44,914 nt of DNA, taken from positions 1 to 44,914 of the forward strand of contig NZNW01000080.1 in the NCBI GenBank assembly GCA_002695065.1, in the 5' to 3' direction. Of this stretch, positions 7,775 through 15,904 are shown piece after piece. The stretch's first letter is position 1; every line of letters begins with the position of its first letter. Made by a program: the position numbers and the translations under genes. The notes beneath the pieces were generated by a model. That model was not told the DNA's origin, did not search any database, and worked only from the letters and a program-made list of their open reading frames with translations. This DNA comes from Salinicola sp. Its GTDB lineage: Bacteria > Pseudomonadota > Gammaproteobacteria > Pseudomonadales > Halomonadaceae.

Positions 7775-9397
7775 TTACCAGTTGCAAGCGGACAGCCGGG
7801 GACTAAATGACAGTGCGGTGACGGGCACGACATCCAGCTTCCCACCGCGATAATCGAACACGTGGGCGGCGCTATCCTGGGCGATCAGCGGTCGCAGATC
7901 GCGATCTCGACCCACCACCCATCCCGACGGCGCCTGGCTGCGGAACCGACAGAGATCGGCCGGGTCGCCGGACAGCGTGACGAGCGGCTTTTTCAGGCGT
8001 CCGGCGAACTGGAAGGTGGCCTGATAGTTGTCGCCATCGAAGGCTACCGGGACACCGGCGGCTTCCAGTCTGGCCAGTAACTTGCCCGGGGCGTCGATGT
8101 CATAGCGGCTCCACAGCGGGGCCAGCATCAGCTGTGCCGTTATCAACACGGCGACAGCCGTGCCGAGAGAGAGGCCGCGGATTGTCTGCGCAGCGCCGTG
8201 CCAGCGTTGCCGCCACACGATGGCGGCGAAGGCGAGTAGCGCGAGGGCGCCGAACGGCGAAATCATCGAGCCGACGGCCTCGTCGCGGCCGAACCCCGCC
8301 AGGCCGAGCGCTGTCAGGCCCAGGAGTGCCATCGCCACCGCGGCCGCCCGTGGCCGGAACGGCCTGCGAGGATCGACCTGGCCCAGCCGGTCCATGACCA
8401 GCAGTGCCAGCGCGGGCAGCAACGGCATCAGGTAGTGGATCTGCTTGCCACTGATCATGGAGAAGATCAGCAGCGGCGCGATCAACCAGATCCAGGCCAG
8501 TCGCTGATGGCGATGCTTCGGGAGGCGTGGCCATCCGGCCGGCCACAGCAGCCAAGGGAAGGTCAGCAGAGGCAGCCATGGCAGGTACCACCAGGTCGGG
8601 CGCGCATGGGCCATGGCATGCTGCAGGCGATCGACACTCTGGCCCCAGAGCAGGTCCCGGGCGTAGTCGGCGCCGCCCAGCCAGGCGGCGGGCAGTGCCC
8701 AGGCCAGCAGCATCGAGCACCCTAGCGCCATGGCGAAGGCCAGGCGCCGCCGACCGGGTCCGCCCAACGGCGAAGCGCGCCAGAGCGGGATCGACAGTAG
8801 AATCGGCGCCAGTGTCACGAAGGCCGCCGGCCCCTTGGCCAGCAGCGCCAATCCCAGCCATAGTCCGCTGACGGTAGCCTTGCGCGAGGTAAACTGACCC
8901 GCGATCAGTGGCGAGATGGCACCCAGCAGGCAGGCACTCAGCAGCACGTCGAACATCAGCGCGCCGGCGTAGAGATTCCACATCAGCATGGCGGCGAGCA
9001 CCATCGGCGCCAGTCGGGCCTGACTGCCGGCGTAACCCAACCGGCGCGCTATTCGATAGAGATGGATCATCGCGACCAGCGAGGCCAGGGGCGATATCGA
9101 CCTGGGCCACCAGTCGCTGACACCGAACAGGGTCCAACCCGACTGGATCAGCCAGAACAGCAGCGGCGGCTTGTCGGCGTAGGCTGCGCCATTCATGAGC
9201 GGAAGCCAGGCGGAGTGGGCCTGCCACATCTCCCAGGCGACCGAGACGTAACGGGTCTCGTCGATCGGCAGCAGCGGTCTGGCCAGCGCGCAGACGAGTG
9301 ACAGGGTCCACAGCAGGACGATGACGATGACGTCCCGGTGGCTGGCCTCCAGTCGTCGCGGGTAGGACGAGTGGGAAGATTTCTGGGTAATGATCAC
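7775..9397 (-). CDS. ArnT-like lipid A/LPS glycosyltransferase (GT-C, family GT83/GT39), copy 1
   Basis: 540-residue polytopic GT-C transferase. After TM1 it has the acidic donor/acceptor motif PIDETRY (Asp46-Glu47), which in ArnT lies in the first periplasmic loop, then NGAAYADKPPLLFWLI (Asp75-Lys76, equivalent to the E/D-KP motif of ArnT). About 11-12 membrane segments follow, then a C-terminal soluble periplasmic domain (about residues 430-540). Role by family: transfers a sugar from undecaprenyl phosphate to lipid A or core in the periplasm. Start is a GTG at 9397; no in-frame ATG precedes the first motif. Expression is probably driven by the region shared with the response regulator gene, where a PmrA-box-like site faces this gene 48 bp upstream. 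The donor sugar is not readable; the epimerase next door suggests GalA. Confidence 0.88.
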   Translation of the reverse strand: MIITQKSSHSSYPRRLEASHRDVIVIVLLWTLSLVCALARPLLPIDETRYVSVAWEMWQAHSAWLPLMNGAAYADKPPLLFWLIQSGWTLFGVSDWWPRSISPLASLVAMIHLYRIARRLGYAGSQARLAPMVLAAMLMWNLYAGALMFDVLLSACLLGAISPLIAGQFTSRKATVSGLWLGLALLAKGPAAFVTLAPILLSIPLWRASPLGGPGRRRLAFAMALGCSMLLAWALPAAWLGGADYARDLLWGQSVDRLQHAMAHARPTWWYLPWLPLLTFPWLLWPAGWPRLPKHRHQRLAWIWLIAPLLIFSMISGKQIHYLMPLLPALALLVMDRLGQVDPRRPFRPRAAAVAMALLGLTALGLAGFGRDEAVGSMISPFGALALLAFAAIVWRQRWHGAAQTIRGLSLGTAVAVLITAQLMLAPLWSRYDIDAPGKLLARLEAAGVPVAFDGDNYQATFQFAGRLKKPLVTLSGDPADLCRFRSQAPSGWVVGRDRDLRPLIAQDSAAHVFDYRGGKLDVVPVTALSFSPRLSACNW

Positions 9398-9444
9398 GCG
9401 ATGGGTCCCGACATGGCTGTGAGCCGCTACTGTGGCGCCGGTGT

Positions 9445-9461
9445 CTTAACGAAACATTATC
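9445..9461 (-). promoter_or_regulatory. PmrA-box-like site facing ArnT-like copy 1
   Basis: On the minus strand GATAAT-N5-GTTAAG, two hexamers 5 bp apart (11-bp period, one helical turn), 48 bp before the GTG start. The Salmonella PmrA box is YTTAAK-N5-YTTAAK, so the architecture matches; half-site 1 deviates by one base. TTAA-rich hexamers stand out in this GC-rich DNA. Confidence 0.6.
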
Positions 9462-9525
9462 CTGCAAGGAAGACGGTCGGCATCGGGCCTGGCAACCTGG
9501 CGCCATGATCATGAGGGCGCGATGC

Positions 9526-9542
9526 GATAAGAAATCGTTAAG
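9526..9542 (+). promoter_or_regulatory. PmrA-box-like site facing the response regulator gene
   Basis: On the plus strand GATAAG-N5-GTTAAG, nearly identical to the 9445-9461 site but in opposite orientation, 75 bp upstream of the response regulator ATG. Suggests autoregulation of the two-component operon. No clear -10 hexamer could be assigned. Confidence 0.6.
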
Positions 9543-9616
9543 GTAGGTGTGTCTCAATGACGCTGTACGGATGGGATTTCACGGATCTCGATGGATGAAC
9601 CAGGACGGAAACCGCA

Positions 9617-10279
9617 ATGCGCGTTTTGTTGGTGGAAGACGATCCCCTGCTGGGTGACGGCATCCGAACGGCCCTGATCCGGGAGGGCTATGTCGTCGAT
9701 TGGCTGATGAAAGGTCGCGATGCGCTGGAAGCGGTGCGGGTCGAACCCTTTTCGTTGGTGATACTCGACCTGGGGCTGCCGGACATCGATGGGCTGGCGG
9801 TGCTGAAGGAGATGCGCCGCCACTATCCGATACCGGTCCTGATTCTGACCGCCCGCGATGCCGTCGAGCAGCGTATTCAGGGGCTGGACGCGGGCGCCGA
9901 CGACTACGTGCTCAAGCCGTTCGACCTGCAGGAACTGCTGGCGCGGATGCGGGTCGTGACCCGGCGCGCCGAGGGGCGTTCGACCCAGTTGCTCTCGATT
10001 GGACAGTTGATCATCGACGAATCGCAGCACGAGGTCAGCTGGCGAGGCGATACGATCGCTCTGGGGCGTCGTGAATTCGCGCTACTGCTCGAGCTGGCCC
10101 GAAACAGCGACAAGGTGATGTCCCGGCCCAAGCTGGAAAGTCTGCTCTATGGTTGGGGCGAGGAGGTCGGCTCCAACGCGCTGGAAGTTCACGTCCACCA
10201 CCTGCGGCGCAAGCTCGACAAGCATCTGATCACCACCGTGAGAGGCATCGGTTATCGTCTGGATAGCCGCGTGGCATGA
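9617..10279 (+). CDS. OmpR/PhoB-family response regulator (PmrA/QseB-like)
   Basis: 220 residues. Receiver domain 1-115 with acidic pocket Glu7-Asp8-Asp9, phospho-acceptor Asp51 (LVILDLGLPDIDG), Thr78 and Lys100 (DYVLKPFD). C-terminal winged-helix domain 125-218 with the recognition segment SNALEVHVHHLRRKL and the terminal wing VRGIGYRL. This subclass (PmrA/BasR, QseB, TctD) controls envelope and metal responses. Start ATG 9617, with GGACGGAAA upstream. Its stop overlaps the kinase start (ATGA), so the two are translationally coupled. The flanking lipid A transferase genes and box-like sites support a PmrA-like role; exact orthology needs phylogeny. Confidence 0.93.
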   Translation: MRVLLVEDDPLLGDGIRTALIREGYVVDWLMKGRDALEAVRVEPFSLVILDLGLPDIDGLAVLKEMRRHYPIPVLILTARDAVEQRIQGLDAGADDYVLKPFDLQELLARMRVVTRRAEGRSTQLLSIGQLIIDESQHEVSWRGDTIALGRREFALLLELARNSDKVMSRPKLESLLYGWGEEVGSNALEVHVHHLRRKLDKHLITTVRGIGYRLDSRVA

Positions 10280-11673
10280 CATCGATTCGCCGTTATCTCA
10301 ATTTCACCCTCGCTGGCGTGCTGATCCTGGTCATGGCCCTGGCCGTGACCGCCGCCTACCTGATCACCCGACACGAGATGGAAGAGATATTCGACGCCCA
10401 GTTGAGCCTGCAGGCGCGCGTGGTGTCGGCACTCGTCGATACCGACACCACGCCGCGAACGTACTCGGCGATCGCGGAGCAGCTCTCGCAGCCTGGCCAT
10501 TTCGCCCGCTGGTATGGCCAGACCGGCAGCCTCATCGACAAGATCGGCAATCCGAAACGCTACATTCACGAAGAGGGCATGCTGTCGCTGGGCTTCTGGG
10601 ATGCCGAGCATCGACCGATTCTGATGGGGCCTCGCTGGCACGGGGAGGAGGCCTTTCCGGCGCCGAGTGAGACAGGATATCGCTGGCAGCGCTTCGACGG
10701 CCACCGCTGGCGAGTATTCAGCATGCCGATCGAGGGCGGACGCTGGCTGAGCGTCGGGCTGCGGGAAGCGTTTCAGGACGAGCTCTCCAACAAGGTTGCA
10801 CTCGGCAATTTCGTGCCGCTGCTGTTGGCGTTGCCGATTCTGATCTGGCTGACCGCGCGGCTGATCCGGCGCGGCCTGGCGCCGATCGGGCATCTGTCCA
10901 GCCAGGTACAGACCCGGGACGAAAAGGACCTCAGCCCAATTCGGGTGGCGGTGCCCCGGGAGTTGCAGACCCTGCGCGGTGCGCTCAACGACTTCATCGA
11001 TCGACTCGGCCAGACGCTGGAGCGCGAGCGACGCTTTACCGCGGACGCCGCGCATGAGTTGAGAACACCGCTGGCGGCGATGAAGATTCACCTGGACAAC
11101 GCCCGCTTCGGCGAACCCAGCGCACTGGACAAGGCCTACAGCGGCATCGAACGATTGCAGCGCGTGGTCGAACAGCTGCTGCTGCTGGCCCGGCTCGATA
11201 TCCATCAGGAGCGACCGGCTCCGGAGCCGGTCTCGCTGTCGGCGCTGGTGATGGACCTGGCTGCCGACCTGTGGCCGCTGGCCGAATCCCAGCAGCAGGA
11301 ACTGGAGATCGTCGAGGGCGACCCCGTCAGCGTGACGGGCAACGCCACCGAGCTGGGAATCCTGATCCGCAACCTGATGGACAACGCACTGCGCTACACC
11401 CCATCGGGCGGTCGGGTTGTCGTGACCATGGGGATCGACGAGCAGCGCCCGTGGCTGAGCATCGCCGACTCCGGACCGGGAATCCCCGAATCGATGCTGG
11501 AAGCCGTGACTCAACGCTTCCAGCGGGCCTCCGATCAGCGCATCAGCGGCAGCGGTCTGGGCTTGTCGATCGCCGTCGAGATCGCCGAGCGCCAGCGCTT
11601 GAGCCTCTCTCTCGCCAACCGCGACGGTGGCGGGCTGGCGGTGCGGCTGGATTGGCTGGACGCCGTCGTTTGA
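10276..11673 (+). CDS. Sensor histidine kinase (PmrB/QseC-like)
   Basis: 465-residue inner-membrane kinase. TM1 about residues 10-31, periplasmic sensor about 33-170, TM2 about 175-195 (FVPLLLALPILIWLTARLI), then HAMP, DHp and catalytic domains. H-box FTADAAHELRTPLAAMK with phospho-His260; N-box NLMDNALRYTP (Asn370); G1 ADSGPGIPE (about 397-405); G2 GSGLGLSIAVEIAE. The periplasmic edge has an E-x-x-E (residues 34-37), a pattern that binds Fe3+ in Salmonella PmrB, though here it sits right at the membrane and may be coincidental. Overlaps the regulator gene by 4 bp. Convergent with ArnT-like copy 2. Confidence 0.92.
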   Translation: MTSIRRYLNFTLAGVLILVMALAVTAAYLITRHEMEEIFDAQLSLQARVVSALVDTDTTPRTYSAIAEQLSQPGHFARWYGQTGSLIDKIGNPKRYIHEEGMLSLGFWDAEHRPILMGPRWHGEEAFPAPSETGYRWQRFDGHRWRVFSMPIEGGRWLSVGLREAFQDELSNKVALGNFVPLLLALPILIWLTARLIRRGLAPIGHLSSQVQTRDEKDLSPIRVAVPRELQTLRGALNDFIDRLGQTLERERRFTADAAHELRTPLAAMKIHLDNARFGEPSALDKAYSGIERLQRVVEQLLLLARLDIHQERPAPEPVSLSALVMDLAADLWPLAESQQQELEIVEGDPVSVTGNATELGILIRNLMDNALRYTPSGGRVVVTMGIDEQRPWLSIADSGPGIPESMLEAVTQRFQRASDQRISGSGLGLSIAVEIAERQRLSLSLANRDGGGLAVRLDWLDAVV

Positions 11674-11721
11674 TTCGCCGTCACGATGCAGCGTGTCATG
11701 GCATTCTCGCTGTCGCTTTTC

Positions 11722-13467
11722 TCATACGCGAGGCGCGCTGCCGGTGTCGTCCGGCAGCGTAGTGGGCGCCACGAATAGCGGTGCCGCGTCGGCATTGCCC
11801 TGGCACCGACCGACCGCGGCTGCCGGGACGAGCCACCAGTCGTCCCCATTCTGAATGCCCATGTCATGAATCCGCGCGCGGTCGATGCAGGCGTAGTCCT
11901 CGGCCTGGCGCCTCATCGCCAACATCCAGCGGTCATCTTCCTGCTGCAGCCATGCAAAAGCGCGCACAAACTGTTGTCGAGCGGGCGTCTTGTCGCCGAA
12001 TTGAACACTGGGTTGGCGCGACTGGAGCAGGAACTCCTCGTCGAAGTCCGGCATCGCCAGCCAGGCGTCGGTGCCGGTGATCGCCTCGACCCGGGCCATC
12101 ATGTCACGTGGCGAGCGGGCGTGATCCTGGAGCGCGTAGCCCCAGGTCGACCAGCTCACCCAGAACACCACCAGCCAGAGGGTCAGCGCCCAGAGTCCGC
12201 GACGAGGGCGCAGGACGACCAGCAGTCCGGCCGCGATGGCACCGATCACGATCCACCAGCTCCACGGGGACACGGCGTGACGCTCGGCGACCTTGGCCAG
12301 CGCGGGCAGGCCGGCGGCGCCGAGCACACCCGCGGCCAACAGCACACCGCCCAGCAGCGCCAGCAGGCCGAAACCCAGCCAGTGCAGACGCTTTCTGGTG
12401 ACCAGCCCCGGCAGCAGTGGAGCCAGTGCCAACACCAGCAGGGGCAAGGTCGGCAGCATGTAGACGCCGCGCTTGCCGGGCGAGAGGGAGAAGAAGGTGA
12501 CGATCAGCACGACCGAACTGAGTGGCAGCAGGATTCGCGGATCGGACCGCCGCAGCCGGCGCCACCAGGCGGGCAGTGCCCACGGAAACGCCAGGATCAA
12601 CGGCATCCACGCCCAGGGCAGTACGCTCACCAGATAGTAGTACCAGGGTTCGAGATGGGCCCAGGAGTCGGCGTACCGCTGGCCGGTCTGCTTGAACAGG
12701 ATGTTGTCCCGGTAGGCCGCCAGTGAAGGGTCGTCCCCCCAGGTCGACATGACGATCATCGGCACGGCCCAGGCGGCGATGCACAGCACCATGGCAGCGA
12801 TGCCCCGGACCGCATCCTTGAGCGTGATGGGTGTGACCCTTGGGCGGGAATGTCCGGAACAGGTCATCCACAGCCAGGCTGGGAGCAGCGTCAATGGCAG
12901 GATACCGACGCCCTTGGTGATGATGCCCAGTCCCATTGCCACCCAGCCCACCAGCCACCAGCGCCGGGCCGGCCCCAGCAGTGCGTGGCGCAGCAGGCCA
13001 TAGGTGGCGAGGGTGGTGCAGAAGGTCAGCATCATGTCGATCTGGGCGGTCTTGGCCTGCAGCACGAACTGGACCGCGCTCACTAGCGCCAGTCCCGACA
13101 TCAGCGCGATGCGCCGACCGTACAGCCGACGACACAGATCCACCGTCAACAGCAGGGTGCCGATGCTGGCGAGGGTGGTGGGAATCAGGAAACCCCAGCG
13201 CACGGAGCCGGTCAGCCAGATGCTCAGCGCCGATGCCCACATGAACAGCGGCGGCTTGTCGGGATAGAGCTCGCCGCCACGGTGCGGAAACCAGAACTGC
13301 CCGGTGCGCAGCATCTCCAGCGCGTTGAGCGCGAAACGCGGTTCATCGGCCGGCCAGGGGTCGCGCAGGCCGATACCGAGGCCCAGCAGCACGATGGCGA
13401 AAAGCAGCAACAGCAGCCAGGCACGACGATAGTGGGCCTGCGAGGGATCGGACAGGAAGCGCCGCAT
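11722..13467 (-). CDS. ArnT-like lipid A/LPS glycosyltransferase (GT-C), copy 2
   Basis: 581-residue polytopic GT-C transferase, distant paralogue of the copy at 7.8-9.4 kb. Motifs: PWPADEPRFALNALEML (Asp41-Glu42) after TM1 and GELYPDKPPLFMWA (Asp70-Lys71), the two ArnT signature sites; QAKTAQIDMMLTF in a later loop; C-terminal soluble domain about residues 455-581 with three Trp-rich stretches. ATG at 13467, 14 bp after the stop of the LAB_N gene, giving the unit GT2 - LAB_N - ArnT. Predicted to use the polyprenyl-phosphate sugar made by the GT2 protein as donor. Acceptor could be a lipid A phosphate, a core sugar or another envelope glycan. Confidence 0.88.
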   Translation of the reverse strand: MRRFLSDPSQAHYRRAWLLLLLFAIVLLGLGIGLRDPWPADEPRFALNALEMLRTGQFWFPHRGGELYPDKPPLFMWASALSIWLTGSVRWGFLIPTTLASIGTLLLTVDLCRRLYGRRIALMSGLALVSAVQFVLQAKTAQIDMMLTFCTTLATYGLLRHALLGPARRWWLVGWVAMGLGIITKGVGILPLTLLPAWLWMTCSGHSRPRVTPITLKDAVRGIAAMVLCIAAWAVPMIVMSTWGDDPSLAAYRDNILFKQTGQRYADSWAHLEPWYYYLVSVLPWAWMPLILAFPWALPAWWRRLRRSDPRILLPLSSVVLIVTFFSLSPGKRGVYMLPTLPLLVLALAPLLPGLVTRKRLHWLGFGLLALLGGVLLAAGVLGAAGLPALAKVAERHAVSPWSWWIVIGAIAAGLLVVLRPRRGLWALTLWLVVFWVSWSTWGYALQDHARSPRDMMARVEAITGTDAWLAMPDFDEEFLLQSRQPSVQFGDKTPARQQFVRAFAWLQQEDDRWMLAMRRQAEDYACIDRARIHDMGIQNGDDWWLVPAAAVGRCQGNADAAPLFVAPTTLPDDTGSAPRV

Positions 13468-13481
13468 GAGCGAGGTCTCGT

Positions 13482-13778
13482 TCAGGAATTCGAGGGAGTT
13501 TCCGGGACGCTAGCCTGGTGCTTTTCCCGCCGGATCAGCATCAGATTGCGCACGTAGATGACCAGGCCGGCCCCCTGGCCGGCGATGAACACCGGGTCGC
13601 GGCGGTAGATCGCGTAGGCCAGCAGCGTGGCACCGCCGCCGAGGCTGAAGAACCAGAAGGCGACGGGGATGATGCTGCGCCTGGCGCGCTCGCTGGCGAG
13701 CCACTGGATGATGAAGCGGGCCGAAAACAGGGCCTGCCCGATGAAGCCGATGGTCACCCACACCCACTCCTGGCTCAT
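13482..13778 (-). CDS. LAB_N-domain small membrane protein (lipid A biosynthesis N-terminal domain)
   Basis: 98 residues with three hydrophobic segments (about 6-25, 36-57, 64-82). Carries the LAB_N pattern: GFIGQALFSARFIIQWLASERARRS split around Trp26, then IPVAFWFFSLGGG and a second Y-x-R-x-x-VFI-x-GQ stretch. This domain is found alone or fused to LpxB and commonly sits with GT2 and ArnT-like genes. It overlaps the GT2 stop by 4 bp (ATGA), so it is coupled to it. Function is not biochemically clear; a helper for polyprenyl-phosphate sugar synthesis or flipping is plausible. Confidence 0.87.
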   Translation of the reverse strand: MSQEWVWVTIGFIGQALFSARFIIQWLASERARRSIIPVAFWFFSLGGGATLLAYAIYRRDPVFIAGQGAGLVIYVRNLMLIRREKHQASVPETPSNS

Positions 13779-14578
13779 GATGTCGCCTCCTCGCCATCGG
13801 GGCGCCGTTGACCGGCCGTTGCATCGCCGCTCGGCGTCGTCATCGCCTCCGGCAGCTCGACGCAGGCCGCCGGCAGCCGGCTACGTCGGCGCAACCACAT
13901 CACCCCGACCATATCCACCAGCCCGACCCACAGCCGGTTGTTCAGCCCGTAGTGCGATTCCCCGGCTCCCCGTGGGCGATGGTTGACCGGGACGGAGACG
14001 CACCTGCCGCCCTGGGCGCGTATCAGTGCCGGCAGGAAGCGGTGCATATGATCGAAATAGGGGAGCGACACGAAGGCGTCGCGACGCACCACCTTCAATC
14101 CGCAACCGGTATCCGGCGTGGCATCGTTCAACAACGCCGAGCGTACGCGATTGGCGATCCTGGACGAGACGCGCTTGATCCAGTCGTCGCGACGATTGAT
14201 GCGATGACCCGCGACCAGCGCCACATCTCCACGCCGAGCGCGCTCGAACAGCCTGGGCAGGTCGGCCGGATCGTTCTGGCCGTCGCCGTCGAGCATGCCG
14301 AGCCAGACGCCTCGCGCGGCCCTGGCTGCCTGCCAGACGGAGGTGCTTTGCCCCGCACTCAGCGCATGGCGCATCGGACGCAGGCGGGGGGACCGCGCCG
14401 CGCGTCGTTCCAGCAGATCCCAGGTGCCGTCGGTCGAGGCGTCGTCGACCACGATCACTTCGTGGTCGATATCGGCCAGCGCCCGCTCGATCTCGTCGAG
14501 CAGGCCGGGTAGATTGCCGGCCTCGTCCTTGGCCGGTATCAGGATCGAGAGCAGGGGGGAGTGAAGTGGTGAGCGCAT
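13775..14578 (-). CDS. GT2 polyprenyl-phosphate glycosyltransferase (DPM1/ArnC/RgtE-like)
   Basis: 267-residue family 2 glycosyltransferase. Nucleotide-sugar fold begins SILIPAKDEAGNLPGLLDEI; VIVVDDASTDGTWD; DxD metal site in MLDGDGQNDP (Asp97, Asp99); TGCGLKVVRRDAF and the acceptor region HRFLPALIRAQGG with HRPRGAGESHYGL, as in dolichyl/undecaprenyl-phosphate sugar transferases. A single C-terminal hydrophobic stretch (LWVGLVDMVGVMWL) contrasts with the two TM segments of ArnC. Start ATG 14578 begins the fold with AGGGA upstream; ATG 14626 or 14713 would add a tail unlike the family. Predicted to load a UDP-sugar onto undecaprenyl phosphate for the ArnT-like enzymes. A PmrA-box-like site lies 150 bp upstream. 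Confidence 0.88.
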   Translation of the reverse strand: MRSPLHSPLLSILIPAKDEAGNLPGLLDEIERALADIDHEVIVVDDASTDGTWDLLERRAARSPRLRPMRHALSAGQSTSVWQAARAARGVWLGMLDGDGQNDPADLPRLFERARRGDVALVAGHRINRRDDWIKRVSSRIANRVRSALLNDATPDTGCGLKVVRRDAFVSLPYFDHMHRFLPALIRAQGGRCVSVPVNHRPRGAGESHYGLNNRLWVGLVDMVGVMWLRRRSRLPAACVELPEAMTTPSGDATAGQRRPDGEEATS

Positions 14579-14727
14579 TGATGGTAATTCCCTGGCGAGC
14601 TGACCGGCTGCCTGGGCGCTCGACATCACCCGTCTCGCAGGATGTGTGGCCCAGGCAGTTCCGGTCTGGCTCGATTGATCGTGTCGCGGAGCGCGCGAGC
14701 GGAGTTCCGCCATGGTCGCGAGCCAGA

Positions 14728-14744
14728 CTTAAAGGAATCTTAAG
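14728..14744 (-). promoter_or_regulatory. PmrA-box-like site upstream of GT2-LAB_N-ArnT unit
   Basis: Minus strand reads CTTAAG-N5-TTTAAG (plus strand CTTAAA-GGAAT-CTTAAG), matching YTTAAK-N5-YTTAAK at all defined positions. Best of the three such sites in the locus. It lies 150 bp before the chosen GT2 start, implying a leader of around 100 nt. Confidence 0.65.
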
Positions 14745-14808
14745 CGATAGTCGCGGGGAGGACATTCCAACCAAGGGCGTCCTCCGCGTGGTGGCCGATG
14801 CTCGAGAA

Positions 14809-15855
14809 TCAGCCGAACAGGTCCTGCTGGGCGTGAGGCGCACGGAAGCGGGTGGTATCGAGCCCCATGTCCGCCCGTTGTCCCATTCCCAGCCGCTTCG
14901 CGGCACGGCGGAAGCGTTGGCCGATCATGTCCACGAACAGGCCGTCGCCACGCATGCGATGGCCGAAGCGGCTGTCGTTGCTTTGGCCCCCGCGGGATTG
15001 GCGAATCAGGCTCATCACCTTGCCCGCGCGCTCCGGATAGTGCTCCTCCAGCCAGGCCTCGAACAGCGGCGCCACCTCGCGCGGCAGGCGGAGTAGCGTC
15101 CAGTTGGCGGTTCGGGCGCCGGCATCGGCGGCCCGGGCCAGGAGCGTCTCGATTTCGCTGTCGTTGATGGCGGGTATCACCGGCGCCACCAGCACGCCGA
15201 CCGGCACTCCGGCCTGGTGCAGGTCCCTGATGACCTTGAGGCGCGCCGCGGGTGAGGCGGTGCGCGGCTCCAGGGTGCGTTTCAACTCGTTGTCGAGCGA
15301 GGTGAGGCTGACGAAGACGCGTACCAGGCGCTGGCGGGCCATCTCGGCCAGCAGTTCCCGGTCGCGCAGGATCAGTGCGCTCTTGGTCACCAGCGTGACC
15401 GGGTGGCGACACGCCAGCAGCAGCTCCAGCAGCGAGCGCGTCGTACCGTGCTTGGCCTCGATCGGCTGATAGCAGTCGGTGTTGCCGGAGAGATTGATGG
15501 GCCGGCAGGCGTAGCCGGGCTTGCACAGCTCCTCGCGGAGCCGGTCCGCCATGCCGGTCTTGGCGATCAGTCGGTTCTCGAAATCGATCCCGGGAGAGAG
15601 ATCCCAGTAGGCGTGGCTGGGCCGGGCGTAGCAGTAGATGCAGCCGTGCTCGCAGCCGCGATAGGGATTGAGCGAGCGATCGAAGCCCAGATCCGGCGAT
15701 TGATTCCAGGAGAGCGCCGTACGGGGAGCCTCGAACTGGACCTGGGTGGCGATCCGGGGCGGCAGCTCCTCCTGCCACCAGCCGTCGTCTTCCCGGGTGC
15801 TGTGGGTGGGCTGGAAACGGTTGTCGGGATTGTAGGTCGCACCGCGGCCTTTCAT
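14809..15855 (-). CDS. PA0069-family radical SAM protein (SplB-related)
   Basis: 348-residue radical SAM protein. The 4Fe-4S-binding motif is C-x3-C-x2-C in YRGCEHGCIYCYARPS (Cys68, Cys72, Cys75), with the preceding PYRG typical of the PA0069/Rv2578c group; GNTDCYQPIEA and VTKSALILRDRELL follow along the TIM barrel. Its own ATG at 15855 has no ribosome site; instead a 10-residue ORF with a good one ends across this ATG (ATGA). A perfect LexA core motif lies 50 bp upstream of the start. From memory, PA0069 is listed in the P. aeruginosa LexA regulon, so a DNA-damage role is plausible; the substrate is unknown. Confidence 0.92.
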   Translation of the reverse strand: MKGRGATYNPDNRFQPTHSTREDDGWWQEELPPRIATQVQFEAPRTALSWNQSPDLGFDRSLNPYRGCEHGCIYCYARPSHAYWDLSPGIDFENRLIAKTGMADRLREELCKPGYACRPINLSGNTDCYQPIEAKHGTTRSLLELLLACRHPVTLVTKSALILRDRELLAEMARQRLVRVFVSLTSLDNELKRTLEPRTASPAARLKVIRDLHQAGVPVGVLVAPVIPAINDSEIETLLARAADAGARTANWTLLRLPREVAPLFEAWLEEHYPERAGKVMSLIRQSRGGQSNDSRFGHRMRGDGLFVDMIGQRFRRAAKRLGMGQRADMGLDTTRFRAPHAQQDLFG

Positions 15856-15884
15856 GGGGCGGTAGGCCTGGAGGGAGACGTCAT
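15852..15884 (-). CDS. Ten-residue leader ORF coupled to the radical SAM gene
   Basis: Small ORF encoding MTSPSRPTAP. CAGGAG lies about 8 nt upstream of its ATG at 15884, the best ribosome site in the leader, and its TGA overlaps the radical SAM ATG as ATGA. This suggests translational coupling, since the downstream ATG lacks its own site. It is proline-rich (3 of 10), which could slow ribosomes. Could also be chance. Confidence 0.4.
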   Translation of the reverse strand: MTSPSRPTAP

Positions 15885-15904
15885 GCCAGCGACTCCTGTG
15901 AAAG

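Noticed and set aside
6727..14578. Classical arn (Ara4N) operon
   Set aside because: The GT2 and ArnT-like genes are there but no ArnA, ArnB or ArnD homologue; the epimerase points to a different sugar.
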